Below, piece after piece: positions 17,401-25,590 of a stretch of 64,000 nucleotides of DNA (the first letter of the stretch is position 1; every line of letters starts with the position of its first letter). The notes below the pieces were generated by a model. It searched no databases and was not told where the DNA came from. It saw only the letters and a list, made by a program, of their open reading frames with translations. A program made the position numbers and the translations under genes. This DNA is from Azotimanducus sp965220185 (lineage in GTDB: Bacteria > Pseudomonadota > Gammaproteobacteria > Pseudomonadales > Azotimanducaceae), in assembly GCA_965220185.1 (NCBI GenBank), contig OZ244807.1, forward strand, positions 2,046,001-2,110,000, in the 5' to 3' direction.

Positions 17401-18195
17401 ATGCGCAAGCTCGCGAATGTGTGCATCGAGCTGCTCAGCGCCGAGCGCGCAATTGAGGCCTATCGCAAGCGGATTGGCGTAACGCACCGAATGATAGAAC
17501 GCTTCAAGAGTTTGGCCAGAGAGCGTCCTGCCGGACTGGTCGGTCATGGTGCCTGAGATCATCACCGGCAGTTGGCGGCCAACTTGGCGCGAAAGCTTGT
17601 GAATGGCGCTGAGCGCCGCCTTGGCATTGAGCGTGTCGAAGATGGTCTCAAGCAGCAGAAAATCCACGCCGCCCTCCCATAGGCCGTTCGCAGCATCGAA
17701 GTAGGTTGCTTCCAACGAGGAGAAATCGATCGCTCGATAGGACGGGTCTTCGACTTTCGGCGACAGTGACAGGGTTCGGTTGGTGGGGCCCATGCTGCCT
17801 GCGACGAGCTTCGGCGAAGCCGAGGCCGCCTGCCATTCATCCGCGACACTACGCGCAATGCGCGCGCTTGCGCTGTTGACTTCCTCCACCATGTGTGCGA
17901 GCCCGTAATCGGCGAGCGATGGCGCATTGGCAGTAAAGCTGTTGGTTTTGATGATCTCGGCGCCAGCGGCGAGATACTGCCCGTGCAGGTCGCGCACAAT
18001 CTGCGGCTGACTTAAGGAAAGAATATCCATATTGCCAGCGAGGTCGTACTCGGCATCCTTGAAGCGCTCACCGCGAAAATCGGCTTCGCCAAGCGCAAGT
18101 GATTGCACGGAGGTCGCAAAGGCGCCATCGAGCAGAACAACCCTGCTTCTCATTGTCGATTCAAGCCATTTCAGGCGATTCTCTCGCGAGTCCAT
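14494..18195 (-). CDS. metH: Cobalamin-dependent methionine synthase
   Basis: A full-length 1233-residue MetH, transferring the methyl group of 5-methyl-tetrahydrofolate to homocysteine via cob(I)alamin. Domains in order: homocysteine/zinc domain (GLNCALGAEQ near 246 and MGGCCGTTPEH near 310 give the three zinc Cys), pterin-binding domain (ERTNVAGSRAF near 370), cobalamin-binding domain (DVHDIGKNIV near 760, with the axial His), and the AdoMet reactivation domain (RPAPGYPACPEHSEK near 1140). All motifs are intact. It follows metF by 12 bases on the same strand, forming a metF-metH unit that makes and uses methyl-folate. No cobalamin riboswitch was recognised upstream. Confidence 0.97.
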   Translation of the reverse strand: MDSRENRLKWLESTMRSRVVLLDGAFATSVQSLALGEADFRGERFKDAEYDLAGNMDILSLSQPQIVRDLHGQYLAAGAEIIKTNSFTANAPSLADYGLAHMVEEVNSASARIARSVADEWQAASASPKLVAGSMGPTNRTLSLSPKVEDPSYRAIDFSSLEATYFDAANGLWEGGVDFLLLETIFDTLNAKAALSAIHKLSRQVGRQLPVMISGTMTDQSGRTLSGQTLEAFYHSVRYANPLAIGLNCALGAEQLDAHIRELAHIADTRISLHPNAGLPNQFGEYDETPESTAAILGEIADDGVVNLMGGCCGTTPEHIVAIRARIEASPARRPPPHPKAFLSLSGLEPLSVREDTGLLHIGERTNVAGSRAFLRLIKSGDFSGALKVAAGQVEGGANIIDVNMDEGMLDGVAVMTTFLNMLASEPAISRVPVMVDSSRFEVLEAGLKCLQGKGIANSISLKEGEAEFLSQAMRIRDLGHAMVVMAFDEVGQATSVERRIEICQRSFSLLTDKLSIAPENIIFDPNVLAIATGIAEHDDYARSFIESIPKIKAACPGALVSGGISNVSFAFRGNEMLRRAMHSVFLYHAVKAGLDMAIINAGSLLVYDDVPVRLRDAVEDALLNRPGRGDTTERLLRLASEFAEDASEDSAAASEWRGLEVAKRLEYALVHGIDDHVIEDVEAARVEAARPLEVIEGPLMSGMNTVGDLFGSGKMFLPQVVKSARVMKRAVEYLVPFMQDEESANAMAARGKLVLATVKGDVHDIGKNIVSVVLQCNGYEVVDLGVMVPCQKILDTARETHADMIGLSGLITPSLDEMVHVASEMSKQGFALPLLIGGATTSPAHTSVKIDPAYSGPVVYVKDASRAASVVKRLDTSERPLFMEEVARDHALRRTRHAQPARRAPGLSLSEARENRFRSQLSAYLPPVPERTGAWRLDSQSLDELIEFIDWRPFFSAWQLNGQFPQILDDPQKGAAARELFDAAQAMLVKLVDEGWLEAKGACGIFPAATLPDDDIQIFASESRNEERMRLSMLRQQRKLADGLPNRCLSDYVAEASCGVADWMGAFVVTAGIGERARSKAFEAASDDYSAILLKALADRLAEAFAERLHWQVRREWWGYASDEPLDTGSLIGEAYQGIRPAPGYPACPEHSEKSKIWQLLEIDEAFGVHLTESWAMSPAASVSGWYFSHPDSAYFDVGLLGRDQVEDYARRKDIGIDEAERRLLPNLGYAD

Positions 18196-18207
18196 GCGTT
18201 TCTCAAT

Positions 18208-19059
18208 TCAAGCGACAGCTCGGCAGATTTCTGCCGCCAGCGCATGGCGGTCGAGCGTGTAGATGTGCAGATGTTCCACGCCTTCCTGCCGAAGCGTGTG
18301 CGCCTGCTCAATGGCGATGTCTCTGGCGACGGCAAACTGCTCGTCCGGTGTCCTGCCAGCAAAGCGGGCGCGAAGTTCTGGCGTGATCACCGTGCCGCAC
18401 TTGCCGGCGAACGCAAACACCTGCTTCGGGTCGTGAATCGGCATGAGTCCGGGCAGCACGGGCAGCGCAATGCGGCGGCGCGCGCAGCGCTCGCGAAATT
18501 CGAGAAAGTGCCTGGTTTCAAAGAACATTTGGCTAATCGCAAAATCGGCACCAGCGTCGGCCTTTTTCTCCAGATAGGCATATCGATCATCCGCGCACGC
18601 ATCATCAGGGTGGCCTTCCGGATAGCAGCCGACCGCAATCTCCATATCAGCAATATCCTTGATCGCCGCAACGAGCTGCCATGAGAACTCGAACTCGCCG
18701 GGCCGAGGCACATAGCCTTCGGGCCGGTCGCCGCGCAGTGCAACAATGCGCTTGATGCCAATCTCGACGTACCGTTCAAGATGATGCCCGAGCTTGCTCC
18801 TGCTCATGCCGACACAGGACAGATGCGGACCGCAGTCAATATCGTGATCTTGCGTGAGCCGCTTAACGAGCTCAAAAGTGCCTTCCCGCGTGGAGCCGCC
18901 AGCACCATACGACACGGTCGCGAACCTTGGCTTCAAGTCCATGAGCCGCGCGAAATTAGCCAACAGCAGCGACTCCGCGGCGCTCGTGCGCGGCGGGAAG
19001 AACTCAAGTGAAATGGTCGGCGGGTTGGTCGGCATATCAGTCGGCATGTGATTGGGCAT
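18208..19059 (-). CDS. metF: Methylenetetrahydrofolate reductase
   Basis: A TIM-barrel FAD enzyme of about 283 residues that reduces methylene-THF to methyl-THF for MetH. ISLEFFPPRT near the N-terminus contains the conserved active-site Glu. Other family segments are FATVSYGAGGSTR, LRGDRPEGYV (FAD) and DFAISQMFFE. Several in-frame ATGs are clustered (19119, 19059, 19047, 19035). I prefer 19059 because a start at 19119 would add a basic, non-family extension into the divergent promoter region. None has a clear Shine-Dalgarno site. It lies 12 bases before metH. Confidence 0.93.
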   Translation of the reverse strand: MPNHMPTDMPTNPPTISLEFFPPRTSAAESLLLANFARLMDLKPRFATVSYGAGGSTREGTFELVKRLTQDHDIDCGPHLSCVGMSRSKLGHHLERYVEIGIKRIVALRGDRPEGYVPRPGEFEFSWQLVAAIKDIADMEIAVGCYPEGHPDDACADDRYAYLEKKADAGADFAISQMFFETRHFLEFRERCARRRIALPVLPGLMPIHDPKQVFAFAGKCGTVITPELRARFAGRTPDEQFAVARDIAIEQAHTLRQEGVEHLHIYTLDRHALAAEICRAVA

Positions 19060-19180
19060 GCGGGGGCTGCAAGCGCGAACCTCGCGCGCAAAGTGCGAAA
19101 CTATACGCGCTTTAAGCACTTATTTTCGCGCGCTCACGTATCATTCGGCGTTATGCCATTCCCTTTCCTGCCAACTCGCC

Positions 19181-20599
19181 TTGCCATTCAATCAATCTAA
19201 ATCGCTCGCCTTGCTCATGCTGCTTGCCGCGCTTTTTGGCTGCACCGCAAGCGAGCTCTCCGAACGCGCCCGTTCGCCCGAAGTACCGGCGGCCTGGCCA
19301 AGCGATGCAGTTGCTTCAAATGTCGAAGATGGCTGGCTCGAGCGCCTGGCCGATGACGCGCTTGACGCACTTGTCCATGAAGCGCTTCTCAAAAACCATG
19401 CCTTGGCGCGCATCAAGGAAGATATCGCGCTCGCCGAGGCGGCGCTTCAAAGCGTCTCGGCAGCGCGCCTACCCGCCTTGAGCGCGAGCCTTGATGCTAC
19501 GAAGCGCGATGCAGGGACAGGCGTCTCGGGCGCTGGCTTTGTCCAGCAAAGCGGGGTGCTCGACAGTTTCGGCGTCTCGCTCGGCATCAACTGGGAAGTT
19601 GATTTCCTGCTGAAACTGGCGGACGATGCCAAGCGCGCATCACTTGAGCTGCTCGCTCGTCAATCAGCATACGAATGGGCGCAGAACGGTCTCGTGAGCG
19701 ATGTCGCTAGTGCTTACTTCACTCACCGGGAAGCCTCGCAGCTACTGAGGCTCTCTGACAAGCGGCGGCAGAATCTCGCAGCGAACCTAGAAATCATTGA
19801 AAGCGGCTATCGGCAAGGCATCAACGACGCTGTGGATGTGTACTTGTCACGCAGCGTGCTCGCGCAGCAGCAAGCGCAGGTGGCCGAGCAGCAAGCCGCG
19901 CTCGTGGCACGCGCAATTGGCTTGCAGCGGCTCCTCGGCAGAGTCCCTGATGGTGATATTGCGCCGGGTGCTGACCTTGAAGTGCTGATCGCGCCGGTTG
20001 CCGCAGGTCTGCCGTCCACGCTGCTCGCACGCAGGCACGATATCCGCGAGGCCTGGCTCAGCCTGCTAGTAGCCGACATCTCGGTCGCGGTGGCGCACAA
20101 GAATCGCTTTCCGCGCATCGCGCTCGCCGCGAGCACGAGCGACACGACGCGCGAGTTTGATCAACTTCTATCCAAAGGCAGCCTCGCGTGGTCCTTGGCG
20201 GGCAGCTTGACCGCGCCGATTTTTGATGCAGGACGCCTCAAGGCCGCCGAAGAAGCGGCGCGCTCACGCACGCGGACCGCGGAAGAGATGTACATGGAGC
20301 GAGTCGCTATCGCATTCAGCGAGGTGCACCGGGCGATCGCGCAGCAAGCGTCGCTGGTGCGCCGCCATGATGCTTATGTGCGCTCCGCAGATAGTGCGCA
20401 CGCAGCTGCGGAGCTTGCATTCGAGCAGTATCAGCGTGGCCTCGCCAGCTATGTGACGGTGCTTGAATCGGAGCGGCGTGCCTTTGATGCGCAAACCACG
20501 CTGGTAAGATTGCGCGCCGAGTTGCTTCGCAATCGCATTGCCCTACATCGCGCCCTCGGCGGTGATTGGCGAAACGTACGCTCGAATGAAGATTCTTGA
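19181..20599 (+). CDS. Outer-membrane efflux lipoprotein (OprM/NodT type)
   Basis: A TolC-family outer-membrane factor of about 472 residues. The N-terminus PFNQSKSLALLMLLAALFG^C is a lipoprotein signal with the acylated Cys, so I place the start at the TTG at 19181. The first ATG in frame (19217) leaves too short a signal, and the longer open frame from 19052 runs into the metF promoter. The body has the two repeated alpha-helical halves of the family, with GLVSDVASAYFTHREASQLL near 170 and ELAFEQYQRGLASYVTVLESERR near the C-terminus. It is followed at once by the periplasmic adaptor gene; the cognate RND pump may be the one at 59.4-62.6 kb. Confidence 0.88.
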   Translation: MPFNQSKSLALLMLLAALFGCTASELSERARSPEVPAAWPSDAVASNVEDGWLERLADDALDALVHEALLKNHALARIKEDIALAEAALQSVSAARLPALSASLDATKRDAGTGVSGAGFVQQSGVLDSFGVSLGINWEVDFLLKLADDAKRASLELLARQSAYEWAQNGLVSDVASAYFTHREASQLLRLSDKRRQNLAANLEIIESGYRQGINDAVDVYLSRSVLAQQQAQVAEQQAALVARAIGLQRLLGRVPDGDIAPGADLEVLIAPVAAGLPSTLLARRHDIREAWLSLLVADISVAVAHKNRFPRIALAASTSDTTREFDQLLSKGSLAWSLAGSLTAPIFDAGRLKAAEEAARSRTRTAEEMYMERVAIAFSEVHRAIAQQASLVRRHDAYVRSADSAHAAAELAFEQYQRGLASYVTVLESERRAFDAQTTLVRLRAELLRNRIALHRALGGDWRNVRSNEDS

Positions 20600-20613
20600 A
20601 GGCGCGCAGAACC

Positions 20614-21852
20614 ATGAAGAGTGAGACACACAATCACCGCAAGCAGGCCTTGCTCAAGGCACTGCTGCCGGTCGCTGCGCTCACCTGCCTCGGCCTAGTG
20701 GCCGCAGTCCTGCTTGGCAACCCGCCAGAGGCTGATGTCAGGCCGCCGTCCGATACGCGCCTGATGGTCGAAGTCTTGCCGCTCGTGCAGCGCGATTTTG
20801 AGATTATGCTGGAAAGCTACGGCACAGTCGCGCCGCGAACGCGCTCGATGCTCACCTCCGAGGCGTCGGGGCAAATTCGCTGGATCGCGCCCGGCTTTCG
20901 CGATGGCGGCGCGTTTTCCGAAGGCGATATTCTTGTACGCATCGACAAGCGCGTCTATGAAGCCAATGTGCGCATCGCCGAGGCGGCTTATATGGAGGCT
21001 CGTCAGCGCCTCGCCGAGGAACAGGCCCGTGCCAACCAGGCTGAAATTGACTGGGAGAATCTTGGCGAGCCTGGGCCGGCGCCAGATCTTGTGCTGAGGC
21101 GTCCGCAGCTGTTGGCGGCCGAAGCGCGGCTTGGCTCAGCCGAGGCATCACGGGATAAAGCGCAGCTTGATCTTGAGCGCGCCGAGATCAAGGCGCCCTT
21201 CGACGGCCGCGTGCTCTCGAAGCGCGTTGACATCGGCCAGGTGGTCGCGCCGAACCAGCAGCTTGCGGAGGTGTACGCCACCGATTATGTGGAGATTCGA
21301 TTGCCGCTCAAGAACCGCGATCTCGAGTTCATTGATCTGCCCGGCGTCACAGGCGAATCAGCCTCGCCTGAGCGCCAGCTACGAGCGCGCATCGCGTCCG
21401 AGCTTGGCGGGGAGTTTGAATGGCAGAGTCGAATCGTGCGCACCGAGGCGGCGATCGATGAAAGCGCGCGCCAACTGCATGTGATCGCGCAAGTCGATTC
21501 GCCTTTTTCGCAAGCGGGGGCGCGTCCGCCACTGCGCATCGGGCAGTATGTCACCGCCCGCATTCAGGGACGGCGGCTGAGCGAGGCGATCGCGGTGCCG
21601 ACATCGGCCATCTACCAGCAGACCTACGCCTATGTCGTCAGCGACGGCGTGCTTGATCGGCGACTGGTGGAGATCGCCTGGCAGGATGACTCTGAAGCGC
21701 TGATCCGCTCTGGGCTTGACGCTGGGGACTTGCTGGTGACCACGCCCTTGGGACAGATTGTTTCTGGCACGCCGGTAGGTATCGTGAACGCTAACGATGC
21801 GCAAGCGAGGCCCGCACCGCTGGATGCACGATCTCGCCGCGGAACACGTTGA
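20614..21852 (+). CDS. RND efflux periplasmic adaptor (membrane fusion protein)
   Basis: A 412-residue adaptor with an N-terminal membrane anchor (LLPVAALTCLGLVAAVLLG at about 15-33), lipoyl half-motifs SGQIRWIAPGFRDGGAFSEGD near 90 and IKAPFDGRVLSKRVDIGQVV near 195, a helical hairpin between them and a beta-barrel/membrane-proximal C-terminus (VPTSAIYQQ near 330). The ATG at 20614 lies 14 bases after the outer-membrane factor stop. The last 62 bases overlap the 3' end of the convergent ald gene. No permease gene adjoins it. The sequence type is the one usually paired with permeases that begin MIEWFARNSVAANLL, as the RND gene at 59435-62572 does. Confidence 0.92.
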   Translation: MKSETHNHRKQALLKALLPVAALTCLGLVAAVLLGNPPEADVRPPSDTRLMVEVLPLVQRDFEIMLESYGTVAPRTRSMLTSEASGQIRWIAPGFRDGGAFSEGDILVRIDKRVYEANVRIAEAAYMEARQRLAEEQARANQAEIDWENLGEPGPAPDLVLRRPQLLAAEARLGSAEASRDKAQLDLERAEIKAPFDGRVLSKRVDIGQVVAPNQQLAEVYATDYVEIRLPLKNRDLEFIDLPGVTGESASPERQLRARIASELGGEFEWQSRIVRTEAAIDESARQLHVIAQVDSPFSQAGARPPLRIGQYVTARIQGRRLSEAIAVPTSAIYQQTYAYVVSDGVLDRRLVEIAWQDDSEALIRSGLDAGDLLVTTPLGQIVSGTPVGIVNANDAQARPAPLDARSRRGTR

Positions 21853-22873
21853 GTCCTGATCCGAGTTCATACTCGCTGCGCGCGAGCGAGTCGGCACCTT
21901 TCGCAGCGAGCTCACGGACATAGGGGAGCGTCGCCGAGACGAGGGCGAAGGTAGCGCTGCGTGACACAGCGGCGGGCATGTTGGTCACGCAGTAGTGGAC
22001 AACACCATCCTGCACAAACGTAGGCGCATCGTGGGTGGTGCCTTTGGAGGTCTCAAAGCAGCCGCCTTGATCGATGGAAATATCGACGAGCACCGAGCCA
22101 GGCGACATGTCCTTGACCATTTGCCGCGAGACCAGTTTCGGAGCGGTGGCGCCCGGCAGGAGCACGGCACCGACCACGAGGTCTGACTGCGCGACGAGCT
22201 CATGCACGGATTCCGGTGTCGCTGTGCGCAGGAGGCTGCCATGCGTCTCGGTCAAGTGCGCGAGCCGCGACATGTCGAGATCAACAATGCACACATCTGC
22301 GAGCAGGCCGATCGCCGATTCCATCGCTTGCTGACCAGCGTTGCCGGCACCAAGAATCGTCACGCGCGCCGGCGGCGCGCCCGGCACTGGCGACATCAAC
22401 TGCCCTTTGCCGCCATTTGTGGACTGGAGCGCCCAAGCGCCCATCTGAATGGACAACCGCCCTGCAATCGCGCTCATCGGCGCGAGCAGCGGCAACCGCC
22501 GATTCGTGTCCGCGACGGTCTCATAGGCGATGGCGGTGCAGCCACTTGTCCGCAACGCCTCGGCAAGCCGAGGCTCCGCAGCCAAATGCAGGTAGCCGAA
22601 CACAGTGAGCCCCGGACGCAGATAGCGCAGCTCGCCCGCCTGCGGCTCCTTGACCTTGACGATGAGGTCCGACTGCCCGTAGACCTCTTCGGCATCGTCG
22701 GCGATCACGGCGCCCGCCTCCCTGAACGCCTCGTCGACAAGCCCGATACCCGCGCCAGCGCCGCGCTGCACCATGACTTCATGCCCATCCCGGAAAAGGA
22801 CACACACCGCATCCGGCGTCAACCCAACCCGCCGCTCATGGTTCTTGATTTCTTTCGGAACGCCGATACGCAT
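21791..22873 (-). CDS. ald: Alanine dehydrogenase
   Basis: A 360-residue NAD-dependent L-alanine dehydrogenase, interconverting alanine with pyruvate and ammonia. MRIGVPKEIKNHERRVGLTP is the family N-terminus with the substrate-binding Arg. VKVKEPQ near 75 gives the catalytic Lys region, VTILGAGNAGQQA near 170 the NAD Rossmann loop, and the D-S-I-D-Q-G segment near 268 the active-site Asp. I use the second of two tandem ATGs, after GAGGGA. A GTG start at 22897 would lie inside the dispersed repeat and is unlikely. The divergent Lrp-family regulator is its probable control protein. Confidence 0.95.
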   Translation of the reverse strand: MRIGVPKEIKNHERRVGLTPDAVCVLFRDGHEVMVQRGAGAGIGLVDEAFREAGAVIADDAEEVYGQSDLIVKVKEPQAGELRYLRPGLTVFGYLHLAAEPRLAEALRTSGCTAIAYETVADTNRRLPLLAPMSAIAGRLSIQMGAWALQSTNGGKGQLMSPVPGAPPARVTILGAGNAGQQAMESAIGLLADVCIVDLDMSRLAHLTETHGSLLRTATPESVHELVAQSDLVVGAVLLPGATAPKLVSRQMVKDMSPGSVLVDISIDQGGCFETSKGTTHDAPTFVQDGVVHYCVTNMPAAVSRSATFALVSATLPYVRELAAKGADSLARSEYELGSGLNVFRGEIVHPAVRASLAHR

Positions 22874-22997
22874 CATTCCCTCAAGTAAATGGGACACACA
22901 CCCTCGCCAATACTACCGATACGCGCTTGAAGGCTGAATGTTATTTTTTCTTTTTTGAACGGGTATTATTGATTTTTATTTTCATTTAGCTCGATTT
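22874..22997. promoter_or_regulatory. ald / lrp-type divergent promoter region
   Basis: A 124-base region with an unusually AT-rich stretch from about 22940 to 22990 (T-runs and TATTATT) in a GC-rich neighbourhood. This is the expected site for promoters in both directions and for Lrp-type binding. An exact GGGACACACAC repeat lies at 22891-22901 on the ald side. I do not assign -35/-10 boxes. Confidence 0.55.
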
Positions 22998-23477
22998 ATG
23001 AGAGATCCTGTTCATATTTCTAAGTTTGACCAATCTATTCTCCAAAATCTTCAGCGCGATGCGAAGCTCACCATGGCCGAACTTGCTGAGCGCGTGCATC
23101 TTGCCGAGTCCACTTGCTACCGCCGAGTGAAGCGACTCGAACAGGCAGGACTTATCCGCCGGTATGTTGCGCTCGTTGACCAGGGACTCGCTGGCTACCC
23201 GGACGATGTCTTTGTACAGATCACGCTGGAGAGCCAGCAGCGCGACAAGCTTGCGCTATTCGAACACGAGGTCGCGAAGATCCCCGAAGTCATGGAATGT
23301 CATCTCATGTCGGGTGATTCGGATTATCTCTTGCGAGTCATTGTCGGCGATGCGCGCGATTACGAACGGCTTCACGGACAAAAGCTGACAACCCTGCCGG
23401 GTGTCGCACGGGTTCACTCGAGCTTTGCGCTACGAACCGTCGTGCGCAAGACCGAGATCGAAGTGCGCGGCGCCTGA
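22998..23477 (+). CDS. Lrp/AsnC-family transcriptional regulator
   Basis: A 159-residue regulator with an N-terminal winged helix-turn-helix (LTMAELAERVHLAESTCYRRVKRLEQAGLI near residues 17-45 in sense, typical of Lrp) and a C-terminal RAM ligand-binding domain (VMECHLMSGDSDYLLRVIV near 95-115). Divergent pairing with ald suggests it is the alanine- or amino-acid-responsive activator of ald, as in other bacteria. The ligand is not shown by sequence. No strong Shine-Dalgarno site precedes the ATG. Confidence 0.93.
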   Translation: MRDPVHISKFDQSILQNLQRDAKLTMAELAERVHLAESTCYRRVKRLEQAGLIRRYVALVDQGLAGYPDDVFVQITLESQQRDKLALFEHEVAKIPEVMECHLMSGDSDYLLRVIVGDARDYERLHGQKLTTLPGVARVHSSFALRTVVRKTEIEVRGA

Positions 23478-23501
23478 TCTCTAATCGCAACTCCTTATGG
23501 C

Positions 23502-23510
23502 GTGTGTCCC
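23502..23510 (+). repeat. Dispersed repeat, short copy between lrp and fabG
   Basis: GTGTGTCCC followed by ATTTTCG, in the 42-base gap between two convergent genes. It lacks the outer GT of the full 11-mer. Confidence 0.7.
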
Positions 23511-23519
23511 ATTTTCGCT

Positions 23520-24236
23520 TTACGCCATCAACATGCCGCCATTGACGGCGATTGTTTGGCCCGTGATGTAGCTCGCTGAATCACCAGCGAGAAACACCGC
23601 GAGGCTCGCGACATCATCCACAGTTCCGAACCTGCCCAAAGGCACCCGTTCCAGAAGAGCTTGCGTGACGCTCTCGCCGAGCGCGCGGGTCATGTCCGTG
23701 TCGATAAACCCGGGCGCCACCGCGTTGACAGTGATGCCCCGTGAACCCACCTCTTGAGCAAGCGAACGGGTAAAAGCTTCCATGGCTCCCTTGCTCGCGG
23801 CATAGTTGACCTGACCAGCATTCCCCAAGCGCGCCACTACGGAGCTGACGTTGATGATTCGCCCCCAGCGCGCGCGCATCATCGCACGCACTATCGGCTT
23901 ACATAGATAAAACAAACTTGAAACATTTACGTCCATCACTGACTGCCATTCTTCGCCTGACATACGCAGAAGCAAATTGTCCCGTGCGACACCCGCGCTA
24001 TTGACCAGCACCTCAGGCATGTTGTTTTTGAGGCTTCCGACAAGAGAGTCAATGGACTCCGCAGACTCTGCGTTAAGCACCATTCCGCGCCCCTCGCCAA
24101 GCCGGTCGGCAACTGTCGCTGCGCCCACGTCGCTTGTCGCGGTCCCCCACACCTCATTGCCGCGTTCAAGAAATGCACCGGCAATTCGAGCACCTATGCC
24201 TCGCGACGCGCCAGTCACCAACACACGCCGACTCAT
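23520..24236 (-). CDS. fabG: 3-oxoacyl-ACP reductase
   Basis: A 238-residue short-chain dehydrogenase of fatty acid synthesis, reducing 3-oxoacyl-ACP with NADPH. VTGASRGIGARIA near residue 7 is the nucleotide site. The catalytic Ser-Tyr-Lys set is in INVSSVVARLG and VNYAASKGAM near 135-155, and the Asn near 105 is also present. It overlaps fabD by ATGA (24233-24236). The usual downstream acpP and fabF are absent; the next gene is the convergent regulator. Confidence 0.96.
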   Translation of the reverse strand: MSRRVLVTGASRGIGARIAGAFLERGNEVWGTATSDVGAATVADRLGEGRGMVLNAESAESIDSLVGSLKNNMPEVLVNSAGVARDNLLLRMSGEEWQSVMDVNVSSLFYLCKPIVRAMMRARWGRIINVSSVVARLGNAGQVNYAASKGAMEAFTRSLAQEVGSRGITVNAVAPGFIDTDMTRALGESVTQALLERVPLGRFGTVDDVASLAVFLAGDSASYITGQTIAVNGGMLMA

Positions 24237-25162
24237 GCGGCAATCGCCTGCGCCACCCTTTCAAAGGCTTGCAAGTCTCCACAAGGGAACGCCTCGCTAT
24301 CCTTGTCAATACGTCGAACCAATCCAGCAAGCACGCCGCCCGGTCCACACTCGATGAATCTAGTCACACCTTTGGCTTTCATGGCGCGAACGCAGTCCAC
24401 GAAGCGAACCGGCTCAGAAACCTGACGAACGAGCTTTCTTGACTGGTCGGCTGCGTCCACCGCGCTCCTGGCATCGACATTGTGCAGCACGGGAAGGGTC
24501 GGAGCTTGCAACGCAGTGGCTTCAAGTGCCTCTCCAAGCACCTCGGCCGCTGGCGCCATCAAGATGCTATGCGCTGGCACACTCACTGGCAATGGCACGG
24601 CGCGTCTCGCGCCACGAGACTTAGCGGCTTCCATCGCACGCTGCACTGCCTCGCGCTCACCTGAAATGACAACCTGTCCCGGCGCATTGTAATTGGCGGG
24701 CTGTACGATACCGGGCACATCCCCGCATACAGATTCAATTGACTCATCGTCGAGCCCAAGAATGGCCGCCATCAAACCTTCGCCTTCGGCGACCGCATTC
24801 TGCATGGCCTGACCCCGCAGCCTCACGAGCCGCAGCGCATCGCCGAAGGAAATGGTTTCGGCAAAGACTATGGCCGTGTACTCGCCAAGACTATGCCCAG
24901 ACACGCATTCTAGCCGCAAGTCAACCACGCTCGATAGCGCACGCGCGATGGCAATGCCCGCCGCGAGCATCGCTGGCTGCGTATTCTCAGTACGCCCCAG
25001 CACCTGCTCAGGTCCTTTGAGAATGAGATTGGATAGTCCGAAGCCAACTGCATCATCCGCCTCGTCGAGCGTGTGCCGGACCACAGGAAGCGCTTCGAGC
25101 ATGTCGGCAAGCATGCCAACTTTTTGAGACCCTTGACCGGGGAAGAGCAATCCGAGCGACAT
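24233..25162 (-). CDS. fabD: Malonyl-CoA:ACP transacylase
   Basis: A 309-residue acyltransferase loading malonate onto ACP. LLFPGQGSQKVGM is the N-terminal oxyanion motif, GHSLGEYTA gives the nucleophile S91, and VPAHSILM near 200 the catalytic His. It lies 46 bases after rpmF. In most proteobacteria plsX and fabH sit between rpmF and fabD; neither is here. Confidence 0.96.
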   Translation of the reverse strand: MSLGLLFPGQGSQKVGMLADMLEALPVVRHTLDEADDAVGFGLSNLILKGPEQVLGRTENTQPAMLAAGIAIARALSSVVDLRLECVSGHSLGEYTAIVFAETISFGDALRLVRLRGQAMQNAVAEGEGLMAAILGLDDESIESVCGDVPGIVQPANYNAPGQVVISGEREAVQRAMEAAKSRGARRAVPLPVSVPAHSILMAPAAEVLGEALEATALQAPTLPVLHNVDARSAVDAADQSRKLVRQVSEPVRFVDCVRAMKAKGVTRFIECGPGGVLAGLVRRIDKDSEAFPCGDLQAFERVAQAIAA

Positions 25163-25208
25163 CTATTAAGTGCTTGCTAGGGACGACGATCGGCTGCAGT
25201 CGCAAATG

Positions 25209-25412
25209 CTATTCCCCGTCTTCGACACTGCCGGCATACTCACCTTTGTCGATGATTTGGCGGCCACGGTAGTAGCCATCGGCGGTCATGTGATGCCGAA
25301 GGTGGCTTTCTCCAGTCAATGGATCCACCGACACAGCCGGCTTGCTCACATGTTGATGAGAGCGCCTCATGCCGCGCCTGGAGCGAGTCTTCTTATTCTG
25401 CTGTACCGCCAC
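25209..25412 (-). CDS. rpmF: 50S ribosomal protein L32
   Basis: A 67-residue L32. The protein starts (M)AVQQNKKTRSRRGMRRSH from a GTG codon at 25412, placed after TTAGGAG with seven bases of spacing; the open frame upstream of it is not coding. The C-terminal part (DPLTGESHLRHHMTADGYYRGRQ) is typical. It lacks a zinc Cys set and belongs to the non-zinc form. It heads the fabD-fabG run. Confidence 0.96.
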   Translation of the reverse strand: MAVQQNKKTRSRRGMRRSHQHVSKPAVSVDPLTGESHLRHHMTADGYYRGRQIIDKGEYAGSVEDGE

Positions 25413-25502
25413 TATTTCTCCTAACCGAGGGTTTCGACCAACCTGCCGTAGGTGGCGTATTTTCACACCAGGCGAGGTTGTATGGCAAATGGACGGTGAA
25501 AT

Positions 25503-25556
25503 GGGACACACACGATGAAATGGGACACACACTACCGGTCATAAAGGGACATACAC
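25503..25556 (-). repeat. Dispersed repeat, three direct copies
   Basis: GGGACACACAC at 25503-25513 and 25522-25532, and a variant GGGACATACAC at 25546-25556, spaced 19 and 24 bases. They lie upstream of rpmF. Confidence 0.85.
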
Positions 25557-25590
25557 TGTCGAGTCGATTTGATGGCAACTCCTTCAGTGC

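Noticed and set aside
19060..19180. Cobalamin or SAH riboswitch ahead of metF-metH
   Set aside because: The region is only about 120 bases and shared with a divergent gene; I could not trace a B12-box or the paired helices of an SAH element.
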